From Candidatus Bathyarchaeota archaeon (GTDB taxonomy: Archaea; Thermoproteota; Bathyarchaeia; Bathyarchaeales; Bathycorpusculaceae), in NCBI GenBank assembly GCA_026014685.1, contig JAOZHW010000022.1, positions 1 to 64,000 on the forward strand: a stretch of 64,000 bases of DNA, in the 5' to 3' direction. Under the pieces are notes generated by a model. It did not search any database. It was not told where the DNA came from and worked only from the letters and a program-made list of their open reading frames with translations. The first letter of the stretch is position 1, and every line of letters begins with the position of its first letter. Both the position numbers and the translations under genes were made by a program. Shown one piece after another: positions 1-8,641 of the stretch.

Positions 1-183
1 TGGAATATGAGTTTTGAGCGTCCACGTAAAGTCTACAGTTTAACCAGTGACGGTCAAAGCATGCTAAACTTTACTGAGGAGTCGTTGAATTTGATTTGTA
101 GAAAAATCAGCATCGCCACTCCCGAACCAGAAATCGGCATCATAACCCCCAAGAGCAAAACCCCATACATAGAATCCCATTAA
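1..183 (+). CDS. PadR-like transcriptional regulator, C-terminal end
   Basis: An open frame enters from the left edge and ends at TAA 181-183, leaving 60 residues. It contains the string RPRKVYSLTSDGQSML, which resembles the wing and following helix of PadR-family winged-helix repressors (R-x-Y-x-LT-x-x-G). The domain start lies outside the window. The assignment rests on this short motif only, so other winged-helix families are possible. Confidence 0.5.
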   Translation, partial: WNMSFERPRKVYSLTSDGQSMLNFTEESLNLICRKISIATPEPEIGIITPKSKTPYIESH

Positions 184-250
184 ATGGCAAGCTTTTTTGC
201 ACTTGCCAACCATTTCACTCAACATCCAAAAGCCAATTAGCGACGTAATA

Positions 251-272
251 GAATTCTTTTTAAATATTCCTA
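251..272 (+). promoter_or_regulatory. Archaeal TATA box upstream of the kinase-like gene
   Basis: The A/T-rich string TTTTTAAATATT lies about 15-25 bases before the TTG at 280. At that spacing, transcription would begin at or just after the start codon, so the message may be leaderless. Inferred from base composition and spacing only. Confidence 0.4.
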
Positions 273-279
273 TGCGCCA

Positions 280-1989
280 TTGCTATATCCAACAGGGTGC
301 ATAGCCATCAAACCTGCAAAAAACAGCCAAAACAGCGACTTTTCAAGCGAAGTTTCCGAGTTTTGCAGGCACATCGCTGGGCAACAAAAAATCGTGGCAA
401 CCGCACAGGTAGACTCCTACAACTTTAAACCCTCCAATGACCGTTCTATCTCTGAAATAATGGTCGTCATCCACAATTTTCAACCCCGCATCATGAGCTA
501 CCTAAAGCCCATCAAAAACAAAACAGTCTTTTTCTTCGCAGTAGACCAGTGGATTTTTGAACGCGACGTCGACAGGGGCATGTTGGGCGAAGCTCTAGCG
601 AGTAAACTAATCTTCCCCTACATAGCTTTTAACGGCGAGTCGTACCTTCGTCAGATGGAAGTTGAGTTAAAGCAGCGCTTGATTTCAGAGTCTCTCGAGA
701 ACTTGGTCATCAACTTCCCAGAACTTGTCTCACGTATCCGAATATTGCCCCAATACTTCCTCTATGAAGTAATTTCTAGTCGTCTTAGAATTTTCCCGCT
801 ATTGGCTTATGACTTGTCTGACTTGACAAGCTGCCTGTTTCAAAACGAAGAACACGCACTTGAAAGCTACAAAGAGGCGCTAAATCACCTAAAAACACAG
901 GGCTACCTAACAGAGCAAGACGGATACTACTACATAACCCAAAAGTTCATCGCTAAATCCCAAAACCCCAAACTACGCATAATCAACCTATCCAAAAACG
1001 CACCCCGAACACTATTCACCTCCCTCTTTGGCGTGTTACCGCAACTGATGAGCATCGTCACGCAGAATGCAGAAGCCTTTTTGCGGACCCAAAAAATAAA
1101 TTGGCTCCGTCAACCTAACCAAACCTGTCGATTCATAGACCCACAACGATACCTGTTTTTCCCCACCGCCGAAGGATACGTATCCCTTTCCGAAAAAATC
1201 GACATCAAAGGGTTCACTCAGCGTCTACTGTTAAAAGACCAAACCATCAACGTAGAAGTGGAACATGTCGGCGGCATGCTAAACGACGTATACCTCATCA
1301 ACGCTGGAGATCGAAAGGTGCTGGCTAAGCGGTTCAAGGATTGGTCAGGCTTCAAATGGTTCCCCTTAAGTCTTTGGTCGTTTGGCGCCCGGTCATTTGC
1401 GGTTTCTGGGCAAGCCCGCCTTGCCAAGGAATGCGCCATCAGCGAGCTTTTGTCAAATGCAGGTTTCAATGTTCCCAAAATTTTGCTCGTCAGCAACACT
1501 GAACGCCTAGTTTTTATGGAGTTCATAGAAGGCGCAAGCCTAAGCCAAGCTATCAAACAGTACGCATCTGATGAAGCAGGAGACGAGGTTTTAGCAACAG
1601 TAGCCAAAGTCGGAGAAACTCTTGCGAAAGTGCATGCAAAAGGCGTCTCGTTAGGAGACACTAAACCTGATAACGTTCTCGTAAAAGCAGATGGCACATT
1701 GTACCTGATTGATTTTGAGCAGGCTCAGCAGGGAGGCGACAAAGCTTGGGATATCGCGGTTTTCCTCTACTACTGCGGGCACTATCTGCAGCCCTTCGAC
1801 GGCAACATCAAGGCATCTTCGCTGGCTGTTGCCTTCATCGAAGGATACCTCAAAGCAGGAGGAAACGTTTCTGACATCCACAAAGCCGCTCGTCCGAAAT
1901 ATACGCGGGTTTTCAGCATCTTCACCATGCCGTCTATTATGCTTGCGATTAGTAATGTATGCAAACAAGCTCAAAATCAAACAAGCTAA
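280..1989 (+). CDS. Bud32/RIO/ABC1-like protein kinase with large N-terminal domain
   Basis: 569 residues. The C-terminal half is an atypical kinase of the Bud32/RIO/lipopolysaccharide-kinase superfamily. A candidate ATP-binding lysine sits in LAKRF (near residue 348), the catalytic loop reads GDTKPDNVLV (near residue 458) and the metal-binding loop is LIDFEQA (near residue 476). There is no protein-kinase-type glycine loop or activation segment, as expected for this group. The N-terminal 330 residues match no family I recognise; they look soluble, and residues 190-225 could be a winged helix. The TTG start is chosen because a TATA-like box lies just upstream, but a later start is possible. 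Substrate unknown; it could act on a small molecule or a protein. Confidence 0.7.
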   Translation: MLYPTGCIAIKPAKNSQNSDFSSEVSEFCRHIAGQQKIVATAQVDSYNFKPSNDRSISEIMVVIHNFQPRIMSYLKPIKNKTVFFFAVDQWIFERDVDRGMLGEALASKLIFPYIAFNGESYLRQMEVELKQRLISESLENLVINFPELVSRIRILPQYFLYEVISSRLRIFPLLAYDLSDLTSCLFQNEEHALESYKEALNHLKTQGYLTEQDGYYYITQKFIAKSQNPKLRIINLSKNAPRTLFTSLFGVLPQLMSIVTQNAEAFLRTQKINWLRQPNQTCRFIDPQRYLFFPTAEGYVSLSEKIDIKGFTQRLLLKDQTINVEVEHVGGMLNDVYLINAGDRKVLAKRFKDWSGFKWFPLSLWSFGARSFAVSGQARLAKECAISELLSNAGFNVPKILLVSNTERLVFMEFIEGASLSQAIKQYASDEAGDEVLATVAKVGETLAKVHAKGVSLGDTKPDNVLVKADGTLYLIDFEQAQQGGDKAWDIAVFLYYCGHYLQPFDGNIKASSLAVAFIEGYLKAGGNVSDIHKAARPKYTRVFSIFTMPSIMLAISNVCKQAQNQTS

Positions 1990-2043
1990 TCGTTTGGGAA
2001 AACATATTTACTCATAGAGTCATAGATAATGGGTGTGGATTTT

Positions 2044-2328
2044 ATGAGTGAACTCTACTTCTACAAAGGGTTACACAAAGTCAAAGTCATAACTAAAAGT
2101 GAAGGATACTGGATTGTTGAAGCGCTCGAAGACTTTGAGGACTACTCTGACGGATGTAAAGTCACCGTTAAAACTGGGGCCCAGCGAATAGTACCGCCTA
2201 AAACTTTGCATACAAAAAAGGTGCTTTCGCCACCGATACCCGAACACGTGTACGAACGGGAATTAGAAAAGAAAGTTAAACGTTTAGTTAAAAACTATGA
2301 GAAAACAAAAGAACGTACTGAAAAATAG
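2044..2328 (+). CDS. Small basic hypothetical protein
   Basis: A 94-residue soluble protein from ATG 2044. The first half is mixed beta/alpha (FYKGLHKVKVITKSEGYWIV). The C-terminal third is a charged Lys/Glu helix (residues 70-94). It has no cysteine cluster, membrane segment or signal peptide. An in-frame GTG at 2035 and an earlier start at 2029 are alternatives. It converges with the eL38 gene, with only 7 bases between the two stops. Family not recognised. Confidence 0.55.
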   Translation: MSELYFYKGLHKVKVITKSEGYWIVEALEDFEDYSDGCKVTVKTGAQRIVPPKTLHTKKVLSPPIPEHVYERELEKKVKRLVKNYEKTKERTEK

Positions 2329-2335
2329 TTGTTGT

Positions 2336-2539
2336 TTATTCTTTTTCTTCTTCTTTAATGGTGCATTGAAGTTTCTTTATGATTTCGTCAGCTCTCAACG
2401 TCTCGACTTTAAGCGTGTAAAGCTGGCGGGGAGTACGAAGCTTCAATTTTACGCCGTCTTTTAGCCTCTTAACTTGGCATTCCTTTGCTTTGGCGCTCAT
2501 TGACACAAATTTTTCTACATCAGTGATTTCAGATGGCAT
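2336..2539 (-). CDS. rpl38e: Large ribosomal subunit protein eL38
   Basis: 67 residues, the usual length of eL38. The N-terminus PSEITDVEKFVSM, the strand KLKLRTPRQLYTLKV near residues 30-45 and the closing helix match the eL38 pattern (P-x-E-I-x-D-x-x-x-F; K-x-K-x-R-x-x-x-x-LYTL). It is a peripheral protein of the large subunit. It occurs in eukaryotes and some TACK archaea and is generally absent from Euryarchaeota, so it is useful for placing the organism. ATG 2539 is preferred over the in-frame TTG at 2545 because GAGGAC lies about 8 bases upstream of it. It stands alone, not in a ribosomal operon. Confidence 0.85.
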   Translation of the reverse strand: MPSEITDVEKFVSMSAKAKECQVKRLKDGVKLKLRTPRQLYTLKVETLRADEIIKKLQCTIKEEEKE

Positions 2540-2694
2540 TTTCAAAGTCCTCTATTGATTCGTTGTGATGGATAGCATGCCGAGTTTTTATCTGTTTTGG
2601 TTTCAACACACCTTATATGCAATCACACCCATCATATTACCAAGGCAAGGTTGCACAGGCATGTGCTAACCTGAAATGGAGAACCAAGCCGAAA

Positions 2695-3930
2695 ATGAAG
2701 CGGACGCATATACTTTCAGTGGTTCTGGTTGTCATCATTTTTGCGGCGTCAGGTTCACTGCTGATCTCTTACACCCAAAGCAGCAACCAAACTGCATTAT
2801 CCGTTTATGCAGGCGTGGCTTTCGGCGGCACAACCGTTGAACAGGCAAAGTTGCTAATTGACCGCACAAAAACATACACTAACCTATTCATCTTAGACTG
2901 CGGCATAAACCCCATAAGCGCGAACGAATCAGCAGTGAAAGAAATCTGCGACTACGCCACAAACGCCGGGTTACACATAATCGTTAACCTCGGAACCCGA
3001 ACCCCCAACAACTGGGAGTGGCAGCTACGTTTTCTAAACGATTCTAAAGTGGTTTACGGCGATAAATACTTGGGTGCATACTATGACGATGAACCAATAG
3101 GGATACCTTTCGATTGGAACTGGACCGAGTATTGGCAAAATGACTTTTCAAAAACTAACTCAACCTACACGCGGTCAAGTTTGCTGCCTATTTACAATAA
3201 ACTTCAAGAAGCCACCCAGACCGGGATACAGCCTCAAAGCTACGCAGAAGAAGCCCAATGGTACAATGCACTCGTATCAAGAAATCGCGGATTATTAAGC
3301 CTCAAACAAAACAACATAACCACTTACACTTCTGATTACCTACTATACTGGTACAACTACCAAGCAGGCTACAACACAATGTTCACCCAAGTAGGCTGGA
3401 ACTTGAGCCTAACACAACAAATCGCCGAAATACGCGGCGCCGCAACCCTCCAAGACAAAGAGTGGGGCGCAATAATCACCTGGAAATACAATGAACCCCC
3501 ATACCTCGACAGCGGAACCAACATCTACAACCAAATGGTAACCGCCTACAACGGGGGCGCAAAATACATAACCATATTCAACTATCCCTACAACAACACC
3601 GAAAACCCATACGGAACCCTAACCGATGAACATTTCAGAGCGCTGGAACGATTCTGGAAACAAATCGCAACCAAAGACCCGCCAACTCAAGCCGAAGCGG
3701 AAGCGGTTTTAGTTTTGCCCAAAGATTACGGGTTTGGAATGCGTAGAGTTGACGATAAGATATGGGGGTTTTGGGGACCAGATGATAAATCTGCACTTAT
3801 CTGGAACAATACACAGACTTTGCTTGCCCGGTACGGATTGGGTTTGGATATAGTTTACGATCACCCACAATATCCACTAACAAAAGGTAACTACAGCAAA
3901 GTTTACTTCTGGAACCAAACAATCAACTAA
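2695..3930 (+). CDS. Secreted or membrane-anchored TIM-barrel-like protein (possible glycoside hydrolase)
   Basis: From ATG 2695 the protein opens with basic residues and a hydrophobic segment (HILSVVLVVIIFAASGSLLI), a signal peptide or anchor. The outside domain is rich in Asn and Trp with several N-glycosylation sequons. Alternating strand and helix blocks such as NLFILDCGI, LHIIVNLGT and YLGAYYDDEP suggest a beta/alpha barrel. The DDEP acidic pair resembles glycosidase active sites, but I cannot assign a family. A longer form from ATG 2617 (26 more residues) is open. The shorter one is chosen because GGAGA lies about 13 bases before it and the signal peptide starts there. Confidence 0.55.
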   Translation: MKRTHILSVVLVVIIFAASGSLLISYTQSSNQTALSVYAGVAFGGTTVEQAKLLIDRTKTYTNLFILDCGINPISANESAVKEICDYATNAGLHIIVNLGTRTPNNWEWQLRFLNDSKVVYGDKYLGAYYDDEPIGIPFDWNWTEYWQNDFSKTNSTYTRSSLLPIYNKLQEATQTGIQPQSYAEEAQWYNALVSRNRGLLSLKQNNITTYTSDYLLYWYNYQAGYNTMFTQVGWNLSLTQQIAEIRGAATLQDKEWGAIITWKYNEPPYLDSGTNIYNQMVTAYNGGAKYITIFNYPYNNTENPYGTLTDEHFRALERFWKQIATKDPPTQAEAEAVLVLPKDYGFGMRRVDDKIWGFWGPDDKSALIWNNTQTLLARYGLGLDIVYDHPQYPLTKGNYSKVYFWNQTIN

Positions 3931-3945
3931 AAATGCTGCTTGTGC

Positions 3946-4146
3946 TCAGGCTTTTTTGGATCGGATACCCAACTTAAGGTTCACTTCGACAGTGTACTCT
4001 TTATCAGCTTTCCCAACCGAGAAATTCCAGTTCTTAACTTCAACTTCCATATCCTTAAACTGCTTCATAATCGCCTCCTTATACTCCTGAGCGGTTTCCC
4101 CGATTTGCTGCAACCTTTCATTGATATTAATCGATGATTCTGGCAA
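3946..4146 (-). CDS. Small hypothetical protein
   Basis: 66 residues from a TTG start. A strong Shine-Dalgarno (TAGGAGGTGG) sits 4 bases upstream and decides the start. The sequence is an amphipathic helix (residues 10-34) followed by a strand pair, WNFSVGKADKEYTVEVNLKLGI, and a basic end. No membrane segment or metal site. It converges on the secreted protein gene to its left. Not recognised; the strong ribosome site makes it likely to be real. Confidence 0.6.
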   Translation of the reverse strand: MPESSININERLQQIGETAQEYKEAIMKQFKDMEVEVKNWNFSVGKADKEYTVEVNLKLGIRSKKA

Positions 4147-4330
4147 AATTCCACCTCCTACCAGGGCAGTTATGCATGAATCATCTGACTAAGAACCGCT
4201 ATTAACCCTATGTGACTGTACAAACACAACAGCAACCCCCCAATGACCACAGTTAAATTCAGAATGTTTGCTTCTTCCAACTGGAGAATTAGCCAAAAAC
4301 AACCCCTACTAACCGCATTCTTGTGGCACT

Positions 4331-4394
4331 ATTTGAAAGGGAGGGGAGGAGGCGACAGAGCAACAGCGTCTGCGGTTAAGGTTTCGTATGCGCC
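4331..4394 (+). repeat. Dispersed GGGAGGGG element, copy D
   Basis: A non-coding stretch between two genes contains AAGGGAGGGGAGG and, 43 bases on, GGTTTCGTATGCGCC. The same 15-mer follows a GGGAGGGG core in the minus-strand element at 47489-47565. The core also occurs at 42397-42443 and near 44804. This copy lacks the GAGACGTCGCGTGGTTCC half found in the island copies. Function unknown. Confidence 0.45.
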
Positions 4395-4434
4395 AAGCCC
4401 GTGTGGCCGAGACCAAAATACGGCAGTACCAAGA

Positions 4435-4989
4435 CTACGCTTTGTAGTTCTTTGGATCTAGTACCGCAAAATTGTTGCCGCCTGCATGGTACAGGTGATG
4501 AGTACGTTTTAGGTCATAACCTGTTTCAGTGAAAGCTCCAGCATCAGCGTAAGCCTCAAGAATTTTGCCCACAAAAATCGTGTGATCACCCGTCTGCATT
4601 TGACCGTCCACTTCGCACTCCAAATGGGCCACACATTCACGAATAGCCGGTGCCTTAACTCTTCTACCCGGCAACGGAGTTAGAGCGCATTTTTTGAATT
4701 TATCAAAACTTCTTCCCGAAAGACTTCCACAAGTGTAAACCGCCTGCAAAATCTCCAACGTGGGAACGTTAACTATGAATTCTCCTGATTCTTCGATTAA
4801 CGTGTGGCTGTAACGTCCAGGTGCCACGCTGACAGCAAGCAGAGGCGGATTAATGGATGTAGGCATCGCCCAAGCGAGAGTTGTGATGTTAGGTTTTGCA
4901 CTGTTACCCACACAGGATAACAGAACCGTATGCATGGGGTGAAGGAGGCGGTATGCTTGGTTGATGTTTATCTGGGGTTTAACTGACAT
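4435..4989 (-). CDS. Flavin reductase-like FMN-binding protein (flavoredoxin family)
   Basis: 184 residues, the normal size for the flavin reductase-like domain. Family features in order: start strand with HPMHTVLLSCVG, substrate-face segment ITTLAWAMPTSINPPLLAVS (residues 35-55), the RYSHTLI and FIVNVP motifs (60-77), then HLECEV and DHTIFVGKI (120-142). Members bind FMN and pass electrons from NAD(P)H or act in flavoredoxin electron transfer; the exact partner is not evident from the neighbours. It is transcribed away from the next gene, with about 150 bases of shared promoter space. Confidence 0.85.
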   Translation of the reverse strand: MSVKPQININQAYRLLHPMHTVLLSCVGNSAKPNITTLAWAMPTSINPPLLAVSVAPGRYSHTLIEESGEFIVNVPTLEILQAVYTCGSLSGRSFDKFKKCALTPLPGRRVKAPAIRECVAHLECEVDGQMQTGDHTIFVGKILEAYADAGAFTETGYDLKRTHHLYHAGGNNFAVLDPKNYKA

Positions 4990-5145
4990 TTTAACACCCT
5001 GCTATGAAAGTGTATTGATAGTTATTTCTTTTTTGCCAGCCTTCTCTTTTTGCAGTTGGTTTGATGTTGCAGTATGGAATTTTATATTGATTTTTCTAGA
5101 ATAAGGGTTAAATAAGACAATGAAGCCGCTAAGAGTGAGCGCACA

Positions 5146-5580
5146 ATGCAGACCACAAGTGACTCCCCAAAAAACCCATCAGAACAATCAAGCCAAAGTA
5201 GAGTCCAAGCCCAAAAACAACTAGTAGAACAACTAAAAACCCAGTGGAAACTCTTGTGGGAAGAACGCTTCGACGACAAACTCAAAGCAGAAGGCATCTC
5301 AACAAACGACTACACCCCGCTGTTCATAGAGCAAGGCACCGTTATCCACGCAACCAAGGACTTCAAACCCTTGAGCTTTAAAGAAATTCTTGAGCAGCAC
5401 ATGGTGGAGAATCCAGAACGCTACATCCCGCCTCCCGTGGAAGAAGGCGGTTGGCACAAGTTCATAAAAACAGAAGTTACGGGTAAAAAGACCAAAAAAG
5501 CCAATCCCCGCCCCAAAATTGAGAAACCTAAAGGTCAGAACAAAAAGAAAGGCGGACGCGGCTGGCTACACTCAGTTTAG
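5146..5580 (+). CDS. Hypothetical protein with basic C-terminal tail
   Basis: 144 residues. The Ser/Gln-rich N-terminus (1-20) is followed by a helical middle with WKLLWEERFDDKLKAEGI and YTPLFIEQGTVIHATKDFKP, then a tail (110-140) of Lys, Arg, Gly and Pro typical of nucleic-acid contact. TTAAATAA near 5108-5115 is a plausible TATA element. The tail suggests RNA or DNA binding, but no domain is recognised and this is only inference. Confidence 0.55.
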   Translation: MQTTSDSPKNPSEQSSQSRVQAQKQLVEQLKTQWKLLWEERFDDKLKAEGISTNDYTPLFIEQGTVIHATKDFKPLSFKEILEQHMVENPERYIPPPVEEGGWHKFIKTEVTGKKTKKANPRPKIEKPKGQNKKKGGRGWLHSV

Positions 5581-6054
5581 CAGCTAATGCTTTTTTAAAC
5601 AACGGCATCTCTCTTCTGTCGAACCGCTTTTTTCTAGAACCTCACATTTAGTTAGACAGAATTAGATCGAACTTTTTCTAGATATATTCCGTCTTAAGAA
5701 ATATCGTTTATAACCATTTTTTGATGATTTGTTGCTAGAGAACCAAATAGGAATCGGTAGCATGTCTGATTACACGCTGCCTCTTTCCTGTTTGCTCTCT
5801 GCTATCAGGAGACAATTGAATGTTCGCAAAAAACAGCGGTTGGAGACCAAACAGGCAAGCATCTGCATCTATAATCTTGCTTGAGAATAAAGAGTGTTTT
5901 GGCAAAACCCTTAAAAGAACATTCAATGAGAATGCTTGCAATAGGAGGGCTAGTTTAGTTAACGTTTAGTTAGGTGTACGCTTCTTATCCGCTTCCGTCA
6001 GGGAGGGATTTGGTAGTGATAGCTCCGATAGCACGTAGAAAACAAAATTGAAAG
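5581..6054. other. Intergenic region with three interleaved inverted repeats
   Basis: 474 bases without a convincing gene; a 68-codon minus-strand frame at 5735-5941 has no supporting features. It holds three inverted-repeat pairs: 5787-5794 with 5848-5855, 5815-5825 with 5917-5927 (11 bp), and 5855-5862 with 5932-5939. The pairs cross one another, as in a pseudoknot or an alternative-fold RNA. The region lies directly upstream of the glycan locus. Confidence 0.4.
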
Positions 6055-6414
6055 GTGAAACCATTGGGAAAAAACCGAAATCGACTAAGCATAATCGCCG
6101 CAGTCTTGGAAGCCTCACGTGCGGGCTCAAGCAAAACACACATAATGTTCAAGGCAAACCTAAGCTTCAAACTCTTAGAAAAATACCTAACTCTAGTAAC
6201 CGAAGCAGGATTTGTTAATCGTACCGACGCAAATTACAAATTAACCACCAGCGGCGAAGAATTCCTCGGCCGCTACAAAACACTCCAAAATGAATTCACA
6301 AAACTAAAACAATCCCTTGAAGCCCTAGTCAATGAACAAAGCATCCTCGAAAGTCAATGTCTAAAAAGTACACTCTGCTCAACCCAGTCAGTGTCGGAGG
6401 GTGCCTGCTTATGA
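6055..6414 (+). CDS. ArnR1-like winged-helix DNA-binding protein
   Basis: 119 residues from GTG 6055. Residues 8-80 form a compact winged helix: helix 1 LSIIAAVLEASRAG, SKTHIMFKANLSFKLLEKYL as the recognition region, then the wing ANYKLTTSGEEFL. This pattern (K-x-x-IM-x-x-x-x-LS-x-x-x-L-x-x-YL) is common in small archaeal regulators of the HTH_45/ArnR1-like type. A C-terminal helix may dimerise it. It overlaps the next gene by 4 bases (ATGA), so it is co-translated with the first glycosyltransferase and probably controls the glycan locus; that role is inferred from position. Confidence 0.75.
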   Translation: MKPLGKNRNRLSIIAAVLEASRAGSSKTHIMFKANLSFKLLEKYLTLVTEAGFVNRTDANYKLTTSGEEFLGRYKTLQNEFTKLKQSLEALVNEQSILESQCLKSTLCSTQSVSEGACL

Positions 6415-7190
6415 TAGAATACTCGCAATTAAAAATAAATTATAAAGACTTAAAAGATGCCCCATCATCTGGATTATCGACTTCACAGCGGTTGTCAATT
6501 CGGAGAGGAAACAATTTTAGACCAACTATACAAGTCATAATAGCCGCATTAAATGAAGAAGACGGTATAGCCTTAACTATAAACGAATTAATGGAAACTC
6601 TCAATAACCCAAACATTTTAGTCGTCGACGGTAACAGTACCGACCGAACAGTTGAAGTCGCCAAAGACTTAGGCGCACAAGTCGTATTCCAAGATGGTCA
6701 AGGAAAAGGAGACGCATTAGCCAAAGGAATAAAGAACTTACAATCCGTTGATTATGTAGTAATCACAGATGCAGATTACACCTACCCCGCAGAATACATA
6801 CATGAAATGATACAAATCCTAGACGAAAACCCTAAAGTCGGCATGGTCTGCGGCAACAGATTCACTGACAAAACTGACCCCAAAGCGATGCACAACATCT
6901 TCTACATCGGAAACCGCCTCATCGCATTCATGCATAACGCATTGAACGGTGTCGAATTAATCGATCCACTAACAGGTCTACGTGTAGTTCGAGCTGATAT
7001 CCTAAAAGATTGGAAAGTACAATCCAAGGGATTCGACATCGAAGTTGAATTAAACCACTACATCGAACGCAAAGGCTACGGAATAGTAGAAATCCCCATA
7101 TTATACCGCCAAAGAGTCGGAGAGAAAAAACTCAAAGTAAGACACGGCGTTGCCATCCTAAAACGCATCGTGCAAGAGACAACTTTCTAG
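6411..7190 (+). CDS. Family 2 glycosyltransferase, dolichyl-phosphate mannosyltransferase-like
   Basis: 259 residues from ATG 6411, which overlaps the regulator's stop as ATGA. The GT2 fold is clear: AALNEEDGIALTINEL near residue 45, VVDGNSTDRTVEVA near 70, the DxD-type DADYTYP near 120, and GLRVVRADIL before the acceptor-side KGFDIEVELNHYIERKGYG. There are no C-terminal membrane segments, as in soluble DPM1/AglD-type enzymes that load sugar from a nucleotide donor onto a lipid phosphate. It probably starts the lipid-linked glycan of this locus; donor unknown. Confidence 0.85.
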   Translation: MIEYSQLKINYKDLKDAPSSGLSTSQRLSIRRGNNFRPTIQVIIAALNEEDGIALTINELMETLNNPNILVVDGNSTDRTVEVAKDLGAQVVFQDGQGKGDALAKGIKNLQSVDYVVITDADYTYPAEYIHEMIQILDENPKVGMVCGNRFTDKTDPKAMHNIFYIGNRLIAFMHNALNGVELIDPLTGLRVVRADILKDWKVQSKGFDIEVELNHYIERKGYGIVEIPILYRQRVGEKKLKVRHGVAILKRIVQETTF

Positions 7191-7203
7191 GAGACAAACA
7201 CTT

Positions 7204-7842
7204 TTGGTTTATGCCTGCAAAACAATTCTCGCAGTAGGATCACACCCAGACGACATCGAACTAGGCTGCGGCGGAACACTCTATCAAGCTGCAAAACAAG
7301 GTACAAAAATCATAGCCGTCTTCATGACAAAAGGCGAATTAAGCGCATCACCACAGATAAGAATGCAAGAAAGCAAAAACGCTCTATCAATCCTCGGCGT
7401 CTCGGAAGTACACTTCGGCGATTTCACCGATTCTGAAGTACCTCACTCAAGAAAAGCCGTTGATTTCCTCGAATCGTTTGCTATTAAACATAAACCTGGA
7501 ATAGTACTCACACACTCCGTAAACGATGTCCATCAAGACCACAGACAAACAGGTTGGCTATCCATATCCGCATTCCGAAACATCCCGCGAATTTTGGCAT
7601 ACGAAACACCCCGAGTCACATCCACTTATGCCCCAAACTATTTCGTTGACATCTCAAAATCTACAGCGGCAAAATGGAAAGCGCTTCAATGCCACATCTC
7701 CCAGAAAACTAAACATTACATAGCATACGAATCAATGGTCAATTTAGCCTCATATAGAGGAAGCCAAGTAGGGCTTCATGCAGCCGAAGCGTACGAAGTA
7801 GTAAAATACGTAGAAACCATCGCTGGAACGGAGTTAGTGTAA
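7204..7842 (+). CDS. PIG-L/LmbE family N-acetylglucosamine deacetylase
   Basis: 212 residues from TTG 7204, with TAGGAGAC about 7 bases upstream. Zinc-site motifs are complete: SHPDDIELGCGGT (residues 12-24) and HSVNDVHQDHRQT near residue 110. The family removes the acetyl group from GlcNAc units bound to lipids or small molecules (GPI anchor, mycothiol, bacillithiol pathways). Beside glycosyltransferases it is likely to expose a free amino sugar, which the later ATP-grasp or acyltransferase genes could modify. That link is inference. Confidence 0.85.
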   Translation: MVYACKTILAVGSHPDDIELGCGGTLYQAAKQGTKIIAVFMTKGELSASPQIRMQESKNALSILGVSEVHFGDFTDSEVPHSRKAVDFLESFAIKHKPGIVLTHSVNDVHQDHRQTGWLSISAFRNIPRILAYETPRVTSTYAPNYFVDISKSTAAKWKALQCHISQKTKHYIAYESMVNLASYRGSQVGLHAAEAYEVVKYVETIAGTELV

Positions 7843-7849
7843 CCAAAGC

Positions 7850-8575
7850 ATGATCTTGGCTGGTCATCAACCCAACTATCTGCCTTGGTTAGGCTTTTTT
7901 GACAAAATACAACAAAGCGACGTTTTCGTCATCGCAGACAACGTTCAATTCGAAAATCAAGGCTTCACCAACAGAAACAGAATTAAAATAGCGAATGCGG
8001 CTAAGTGGCTAACAGTACCCATAGAGCACACACGCGAACCACAATTAATTAACCAAGTAAAAATCTCCAAAGTGAATGACTGGACCAGAAAACACTGGCT
8101 TAGCATAAAACAGAATTACTCCAAAGCACCTTACTGGGATAAATACAGTGCGCTCCTTGAGCAAACTTACCTCAAGGATTGGCCTCTATTGATTGACCTT
8201 AACATGCACATAATAAGAGGTGTCATGGATTCTCTTGAAATAAGTACTCCTCTGATAATGGCTTCTTCATTAAGGGCTAAGGGCAAAAACAGCGACTTAC
8301 TCTTGGCTTACTGCAAAGAACTAGGCGCCGATACCTATCTAGCTGGAAGGGGATCAAAAACTTATCTTGATGTTAAAAAATTCCATCAGAAAGGTGTAAA
8401 AGTAGTATTTCAAGACTTTGAATACCCCGTTTATCAGCAATGCAATGGTGGCGATTTTATCCCAAATCTCTCTATTGTAGACTACCTTTTCTGTACAGGA
8501 GGCGCACCATGGCAAACCAAAGAAGGTTCTTGTCTTCAAAATCAGACGCAAAATTTGCTCGCAATTAAAAGCTGA
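7850..8575 (+). CDS. WbqC-like family protein
   Basis: 241 residues. The N-terminus AGHQPNYLPWLGFFDKI and the following DVFVIADNVQFENQGFTNRN are the WbqC hallmark (H-Q-x-x-Y-x-P-W-x-G-x-F; D-x-x-Q). The C-terminal FIPNLSIVDYLFCTG is the usual family end. WbqC proteins sit in O-antigen and other polysaccharide clusters, and their chemistry is not settled to my knowledge. Seven bases separate it from the deacetylase, so the two are probably one transcript. Confidence 0.85.
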   Translation: MILAGHQPNYLPWLGFFDKIQQSDVFVIADNVQFENQGFTNRNRIKIANAAKWLTVPIEHTREPQLINQVKISKVNDWTRKHWLSIKQNYSKAPYWDKYSALLEQTYLKDWPLLIDLNMHIIRGVMDSLEISTPLIMASSLRAKGKNSDLLLAYCKELGADTYLAGRGSKTYLDVKKFHQKGVKVVFQDFEYPVYQQCNGGDFIPNLSIVDYLFCTGGAPWQTKEGSCLQNQTQNLLAIKS

Positions 8576-8641
8576 TATAATTCCTTAGCGAAAATAAAGT
8601 TCTGGGAAAATTGTTGTCCATAAAACGAGTGACGACTGTAT

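Noticed and set aside
5735-5941. 68-codon minus-strand frame
   Set aside because: No ribosome site or domain; it covers the crossing inverted repeats, which explain the sequence better.
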